The translations under genes were made by a program, and so were the position numbers. From NCBI RefSeq assembly GCF_051710625.1, contig NZ_JBPESN010000012.1, forward strand, positions 1 to 53,051: a stretch of DNA of 53,051 nucleotides. Direction: 5' to 3'. How positions within the stretch are numbered: position 1 is the stretch's first letter; every line of letters begins with the position of its first letter. Source of the DNA: JBPESN01 sp051710625. Lineage in GTDB: Bacteria > Pseudomonadota > Gammaproteobacteria > Enterobacterales > Enterobacteriaceae. Under the pieces are notes generated by a model. The model was not told where the DNA came from and searched no databases. It worked only from the letters and a program-made list of their open reading frames with translations. This document shows positions 46,030-53,051 of the stretch, in pieces.

Positions 46030-46058
<29 letters not shown>
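45010..46058 (+). pseudogene. letA: LetA (YebS), PqiA-family membrane protein, broken
   Basis: LetA is the inner-membrane partner of the LetB lipid tunnel. The first zinc ribbon (QRCPECDVLF, CCPRCRS) is present. Frameshifts follow before MLLLMPFAFIEPL and GIWQMALQG-type sequence. The main frame has LGLNLRPVLLMLHWLKEWVMLDTYLVGMAVASIK. After LISLNTD a TAA is followed directly by HHSLQKAW, so the second zinc ribbon (~58 residues in E. coli) is deleted. After another shift IVFIASILVPFIKIIV and IGRWSMLDLFVI run to the stop at 46058. It overlaps letB by 29 bases. Confidence 0.93.
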
Positions 46059-48641
<2,583 letters not shown>

Positions 48642-48836
48642 AAAACCCGGGGCACCGCCGTGCCGCCAAATTGATGGGTACGGCGGCCCGGCAACCGCGG
48701 CCTTCTCCCTTGGCAGCGGGGGGGGGAATACGCCGCCAGCGGAGAATTTAGCTTTTCGTGCTGTTTGCGCTATACTGCAATAACTCTTTGCCACAGGAGT
48801 ACGCCATTCTCACCTCACAGTAAAAAGGGCCTATTT

Positions 48837-48905
48837 ATGGCCAAGACGACAGTGCAAATCGGCAGTTTTGCCGTTGACGATGCCACCCTTATCCAGGGGC
48901 GATGA
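48837..48905 (+). pseudogene. yebV: YebV remnant (5' end)
   Basis: A 22-codon frame, AKTTVQIGSFAVDDATLIQ, ends at a TGA at 48905. It matches the start of E. coli YebV (KTSVRIGAFEIDDGEL, 78 aa). In E. coli rsmF lies between yebT and yebV; no trace of rsmF is seen in the 195 bases here. So rsmF was deleted and yebV is reduced to its start. Confidence 0.6.
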
Positions 48906-49154
48906 TGATCGGGCGGGGCGACGGCGTATATCGCTGACATCGCGAACAGGCTCGGGGCAAAAAAATCAGCCCGCAGGCTGAGAAGAGTAAGTTAAACAAG
49001 TATGAATACAAATGAGGGTGCAAAGATGATAATGCCCCTGCGACGTTGGTGCGACCTATTGCTGCAATAGGATACCTCGCCCTACCACCCGTCTCCCCCG
49101 TGTTGCGCCTGCTAAACTTAGCGCTATGGCTAAGCCACAGGATTGCTTCAGTTT

Positions 49155-49719
49155 ATGATTGAAACCCGTCAACAACTTGATGAAGCCCGGGAAGCGTGCC
49201 GCAAAATGGTAACCAAACGCGCTGCGCTGTCGGCGAGGGCCTCGGTTATTCCGCTCCCCGGCCTGGATATCGGTACTGATGTATCGATTCTGCTGGCGCT
49301 GCTGTCGGCTATCAATGAGCGATTCGGCTTGAGCGAGCAGCAGTTGGCGCAGCTTCATCCCAACCGCAAGAAGTATATCTTTTATCGCCATTAGCGCCGT
49401 CGGCAGTCGTCTTATCGGCAAAACCCTCACCTGCGAAGCCGTCAGCCATGCGCTTAAACGCGTGGGGGTCAGGGTGGCCACCAAGCCGGTGGCACGAGGC
49501 TATGTCCCGCTGTTGGGTCAGGCGCTGGCGGCAGGCCTGAGCTTCAGCGCGATGAAGCTGCTGGGAAATAGCCATATCGACGATTGTTATCGTCGTGGTC
49601 AGCGAGGTGCTGCGTCAAACGACCGCGCCGGCCGCCGCCGGCAGCGCCGTAACGCCCTATTCATCAAAATCTTTTGTGGTGGGCAATCGAAATATTTGCT
49701 ATTCACCCGCACAGGATGA
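49155..49719 (+). pseudogene. DUF697/EcsC-like membrane-associated protein, broken
   Basis: The first frame has MIETRQQLDEAREACRKMV, SVIPLPGLDIGTDVSILLAL and INERFGLSEQQLAQLHP. A frameshift near 49380 leads to ISAVGSRLIGKTL and VGVRVATKPVARGYVPLLGQALAAGLSF, then MKLLGNSHIDDCYR, and a further shift. The PLPGLDIGTD and VGQAL-type glycine-rich helices resemble DUF697-family proteins (as in GTPase-linked membrane proteins). The function is unknown. The assignment is by pattern only. Confidence 0.6.
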
Positions 49720-50740
49720 CAGCAGGATGCGCCGCCCACGCCATTCATGACCAACTGTCAACGCGGCTGCCCGCGCTACAGCCCTCGGTAACGCTGGTAA
49801 TCTCCTAGTTTGCCCGCAAACTGACCGCAGAAGGTCTCGATATCATCAACATGAGTTCCGGCGAGCTTGATTTTGACACGCCTGAGCCTATCGTACGCGA
49901 GGCCATTACCTCCCTGCACGACGGACAGACCCGTTATACGGATGTCAGCGGCACCCCCGCGCTCAAGGCGGCCATTATCGCCAAATTCCGGCGTGAGAAT
50001 CAGCTCGAATTCACCCCACAGCAAATTATCGCCAGTACCGGCGCCAAGCAAATCATTTTTAATGCGCTGTTAGCCACGCTTGAGCCGGAAGATGAAGTGA
50101 TTATCCCTGCCCCTTATTAAGTGTCTTATCCCGAAATGGTGCGGCTGACCGGCGTCGTGCCGCGTTATGTCGAGCCGGGCGACCAGGACGATTTTAAATT
50201 GACGCCCGCCCGTCTTGAGGCCGCGCTGAACGCCAACAGCCGTTGGCTGCTGTTAAATTCTCCGGGCAATCCGTCCGGGGCGCTTTATGGCGCAGAAGGG
50301 CTGCGCGCGCAGGGCGAGGTCCTGGCGGCCTACCCGCGGGTGCTGGTGATGTCTGACGATATCTATGAACACATCGTCTACGAAGGGAAGTTTGTCTCTT
50401 TCGCCACAGCCGTGCCGTCACTGGCAGCACGCACCCTGACCGTCAACGGCGTATCGAAAGCTTATGCCATGACGGGCTGGCGTCTTGGTTGCGCCGGCGG
50501 CCCGGCGTGGCTGATTGAGGGTCTGGCACTGCTGCAATCGCAAAGTACCTCCTGCCCCAGCGCTATCGGTCAGGCAGGTGCGCTGGCCGCACTCAATGGA
50601 CCACAAACCCTGCTGTTCGAATGGTGCGGCCGTCTGCGCCACACCGCTGAGGCGCTTGGGCTGCGCGTCGCCACCGATTCGGCGCTCAACCTGTACATGA
50701 CGCTGCCCGGCCGTTTGCCCGCGGTGACGGCGGTTATCAC
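49716..50740 (+). pseudogene. Class I aminotransferase, broken and truncated
   Basis: This is an aspartate-aminotransferase-like PLP enzyme. The ATG at 49716 opens STRLPALQPSVTLVIS, then TAG; it continues FARKLTAEGLDIINMSSGELDFDTPE and ends at TAA 50118 after VIIPAPY. It goes on with VSYPEMVRLTGVVPRYVE, LLLNSPGNPSGALY, VMSDDIYEHIVYEGKF and the PLP-lysine motif VNGVSKAYAMTGWRLG. The gene is cut near codon 335 (ALNLYMTLPGR), where amidohydrolase sequence starts in the same frame. The last ~60 residues are missing. Confidence 0.9.
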
Positions 50741-51778
50741 CGGTTCGCATCTGGATTCCGTACCCTGCGGCGGCAATTTCGACGACGCCGCCGACGTACT
50801 GGCCGGCATGGCCGGGCGGGCTGGGTGGCGGCAGGTTTTCAGCCGCAGCGGGATGTCACGGTCATGGCCATCCGCGCGGAGGAAAGCGCCTGGTTTCCGA
50901 TTTCCTATCTCAGCAGCAAGGCGGCCTTCGGTCTGCTGCCCCCTGCGGCAATGGAGACCCCACGGGCCGATAACGGCCGCACTCTGGCGCAGCATTTCGC
51001 GAATCGGGGGGCGGACGCGGCGCGGTTGCTGGCAGAGCCACTCTGGCTCAGCGCTGCGGCCGTCGCCTGTTTTATTGAACTGCACATTGAACAGGGGCCG
51101 GTGTTGTTGGATTACGGCCTCCCACTCGGCCGTGTCAGCGGTATTTGCGGCAATCTGCGCTATTGTGCGGCACGCTGTCTCGGCCGCTATTCCCATTCGG
51201 GCGCCACCGCGGGGCCACCGCCAGGATGCGGTCGTGGCGATAGCGGAACTGGTGAGCGAGCCGCATCGACTATGGGGCGCGCTGGAGCAGGAGGGGCATG
51301 AACTGACGGTGACCGTCGGCCAGTTCGCGACCCATCCTCAGCAGGCGGATTTTAGTAAAGTCAGCAGCGAGGTGGCCTTTTGCCTGGATTTCCGTTCGCG
51401 CAGTACGTCAACGCTGGCGCTGATGGATACCGAGTTGCGGCGGCTGATAGAAGAAATAGGCGGCCGGCACGGCGTAGGTTTTGACCTCGGCGAGCAGACC
51501 GGCAGCGCCCCGGCGCAGATAGATCCTGCGCTGTTGACCGCGCTGCGCCACGCAGCCGAAGCACAGCGGGTGCGAAATATGATCATGCCCAGCGGCGCCG
51601 GTCATGATGCGGCGTTGTTCGCAGCCCAGGGCGTCCCACCGCGATGCTGTTTGTGCGCAACGCCAACGGCAGCCACAATCCTTTGGAAAGCATGGCGCTT
51701 GAGGATTTCGCCATCGCCACCAGGGTGCTGGCGGCGATGCTCGCCAGCCGCAGCGAGAGGGCCCACGATGCGCGTTAA
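50741..51778 (+). pseudogene. Zn-dependent carbamoylase/allantoate-type amidohydrolase, broken
   Basis: This is M20-family hydrolysis of N-carbamoyl amino acids, allantoate or ureidoglycolate. The start is missing. The sequence begins within the metal site, ITGSHLDSVPCGGNFDDAAD (family GSHLDSV..GG.FDG..GV). Shifts near 50810 precede AAGFQPQRDVTVMAIRAEES, and LHIEQGPVLLDYGLPLG has the second metal-binding part. Another shift precedes HRQDAVVAIAELV and VSSEVAFCLDFRS. After GAGHDAALFAAQGVP a last shift leads to NGSHNPLESMALEDFAIAT and a TAA at 51778. At least four lesions are present. Confidence 0.88.
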
Positions 51779-51847
51779 GCGGCTAAGAGGCGGGCGAAGA
51801 TTGTCCGCCCCCTACCATGGCGCCGAGCTCGTGCACGGTTGCCGTGA

Positions 51848-51948
51848 TTAAATCTGGCTTAAGCGGCTGACGATGCTGTCGTGCACATTATCGATATGGC
51901 TGGCGACGGCCGTGTGGGCGCCATCGCCAGATGTTCCTGATGGCCCTT
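51848..51948 (-). pseudogene. Possible GntR/FCD-type regulator, 3' remnant
   Basis: On the minus strand one frame reads AHTAVASHIDNVHDSIVSRLSQI and stops with TAA at 51848. FCD-domain regulators end in a helix of this type (EAA...HI.NV...L...L). An EHLAM in another frame just upstream fits the preceding conserved EH. It would be divergent from, or convergent on, the amidohydrolase it may have controlled. Only ~33 codons remain, so the call is tentative. Confidence 0.33.
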
Positions 51949-52043
51949 ATTAAGTAAGGGCGTTTAGGCACCTGCCGCATATTGAACATGCGCGTTTTAA
52001 GGCACAGTGTAGCGATGCAAAATATTCTGGACTAATTTGCAGA

Positions 52044-52099
52044 CAATTCTGGACTCCCTTAAACCCTAAAAAATAGCTATTTTGGACAGTCCAGAATTG
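52044..52099. repeat. 12-bp inverted repeat abutting the right-end IS
   Basis: CAATTCTGGACT (52044-52055) and AGTCCAGAATTG (52088-52099) are perfect inverted copies 32 bp apart. A third related ATTCTGGACT lies at 52024. The IS starts at 52100, directly after the second arm. It may be the end of another mobile element, or a hairpin used as target. Confidence 0.6.
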
Positions 52100-52107
52100 T
52101 GTAGTGG

Positions 52108-53023
52108 TCAACCAAAACTGGCCACCGCATTAACGTTTTTCCAGTATCTATTTTCTGATTTGTTTTGTTTGGTGGCGACCCACCGTTATATTCATGCGGC
52201 CTGAGTGCGCTGTAATATCCCACGATATAGTCGGTAATTCCATGAGCTGCTTCGCTGAAGCTTATGTAGCCCGTTACCGGTATCCACTCGTTCTTCAGAC
52301 TTCTGAAGAAGCGCTCCATCGGACTGTTATCCCAACAGTTCCCCCGCCGACTCATGCTTTGTTTGATCCGGTAACGTCACAGCAACTGTCGGAACTGCCT
52401 GCTCGTATAGTGGCTACCCTGATCGCTGTGGAACATCACTCCGGCTGGTTTACCACGCGTTTCCCATGCCATTTCCAGTGCTTTGATGGTCAGTCTGCTG
52501 TCAGGGGAGAACGACATAGCCCAGCCCACCGGTTTCCTCGCGAACAGATCAAGAACAACCGCAAGGTATGCCCAGCGTTTCCCGGCCCAGATATACGTCA
52601 CATCGCCGCACCATACCTGGTTTGGCTCCGTTACAGCGAACTGACGCTCAAGATAATTCGAGATCGCAACATGCTCCTGACCGCCACGCTTATACCTGTG
52701 CGTCGGCTGCTGACAACTGACCAGACCCAGCTCATTCATGAGCCTGCCTGCGAGCCAGCGCCCCATCCGGAAGCCTCTCTGGGTTGCCATGGTGGCGATA
52801 CTCCTCGCGCCAGCGGCACCATGCTTGATACTGTGCAGTTCATGAACCTGACTGCGCAATACCGTTCGCCTGCCGTCTGGCCTGTCAGGACGACTTTTCC
52901 AGTATTTGTAACTGCTGCGATGAGCCCTGAACACGTGGCAGAGTGTGGCCACAGGATAACGCGCTCTGAGTTTCCCGATTAACGAGAACTGTTCAGGGAG
53001 TCTGACATCAAGAGCGCTGTAGC
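52108..53023 (-). pseudogene. IS3-family transposase OrfB (copy 4), one stop
   Basis: This is the best-preserved orfB of the window. It reads CHVFRAHRSSYKYWKSRPDR, MGRWLAGRLMNELGLVSC, CGDVTYIW (first Asp), FHSDQGSHYTS (second Asp) and NSPMERFFRSLKNEW (Glu). A single TGA replaces Trp after FRQLL near 52375; copy 2 has TGG there. The C-terminal IVGYYSALRPHEYNGG follows in frame to the TGA at 52108. Confidence 0.85.
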
Positions 53024-53051
53024 CTTTTTTAATATTTCGTTTTCCATTTCA
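52979..53051 (-). pseudogene. IS3-family OrfA fragment (copy 4)
   Basis: These are the last ~23 codons of orfA (ALLMSDSLNSSR before the stop at 52979) with the A6G slippery site at 53024-53030. The window ends inside the gene, so its state cannot be judged. Confidence 0.75.

Larger units (their letters stand above)
51779..52099. other. Spacer before the right-end IS
   Basis: This contains a possible GntR-type remnant (51848-51948) and an inverted repeat abutting the IS (52044-52099). Nothing else recognisable. Confidence 0.5.
52100..53051 (-). mobile_element. IS3-family insertion sequence, partial (copy 4)
   Basis: The inner end TGTAGTGG at 52100 is the orfB-side terminus. The element runs to the window edge at 53051, which lies in orfA. 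It is the same type as copies 1 and 2 and the same orientation as copy 1. Confidence 0.93.

Noticed and set aside
52021..52099. Right-end inverted repeat as att site of an integrative element
   Set aside because: No integrase or tRNA is near and there is no second copy in the window. IS-related origin is simpler.

Overview
The gene content and order are those of a gamma-proteobacterium of the Enterobacterales. Many local neighbourhoods match Escherichia coli almost gene for gene (ytfL-msrA-tamA-tamB-ytfP, ppa-fbp-mpl, yhcN-argR-mdh, sfsB-ispB-rplU-rpmA-yhbE-obgE, yoaB-yoaH-pabB-nudL-sdaA-yoaE-manXYZ-yobD-mntP-rlmA-cspC-yobF-yebO-mgrB-kdgR-yebQ-htpX-prc-proQ-msrC-letA-letB-yebV). About half of the recognisable genes are broken by frameshifts, stops or deletions, and four copies of IS3-family elements are present. 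This is the picture of a recently host-restricted symbiont; a Sodalis-type insect symbiont is my best guess (inference, no search was run).

Layout. 1-718 is a partial IS3-family element. 720-9260 holds remnants of ytfL and msrA, the intact tamA-tamB pair and a frameshifted ytfP. 9324-12602 holds ppa, fbp and a broken mpl. 12904-16850 holds yhcN, argR with its ARG boxes, a residue of mdh, and a small cluster of phage Mu-like DNA-binding genes around sfsB. 16850-20923 holds ispB, rplU-rpmA, a dead yhbE and obgE. 20924-23544 is degraded sequence (possibly prophage) followed by a 1250-bp IS. 24093-27078 holds yoaB, yoaH, pabB and a nudL/sdaA deletion fusion. 27145-32489 holds yoaE, the mannose PTS operon manXYZ and yobD. 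32537-37089 holds dead mntP, rlmA, a laccase-domain gene and a metallo-beta-lactamase-fold gene around live yobF-cspC. 37284-41265 holds yebO, mgrB, a hypothetical gene, dead kdgR, and yebQ and htpX both truncated at a second IS. 41458-44179 holds intact prc and proQ. 44281-51950 is almost entirely pseudogenes (msrC, letA, letB, yebV, a DUF697-like gene, an aminotransferase fused to an amidohydrolase, a GntR-type remnant). 52100-53051 is another partial IS.

What survives makes a coherent core: outer-membrane assembly (TamA/TamB), phosphate and sugar metabolism (Ppa, Fbp, mannose PTS), quinone side-chain synthesis (IspB), ribosome and ribosome assembly (L21, L27, ObgE), folate precursor synthesis (PabB), cold-shock and RNA-binding proteins (CspC, ProQ) and periplasmic proteolysis (Prc). 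What is lost is repair, recycling and regulation: both methionine sulfoxide reductases (msrA, msrC), muropeptide recycling (mpl), the KdgR repressor, Mn efflux, the LetAB lipid-transport system, HtpX, an rRNA methylase, and malate dehydrogenase.

I found no CRISPR array, tRNA or rRNA and no convincing new defence system. The most informative unusual items are an expanded GCTG microsatellite that breaks letB, two deletion-born gene fusions, the Mu-like regulator cluster around sfsB, the mosaic structure of the IS copies, and a small ORF overlapping yobF.
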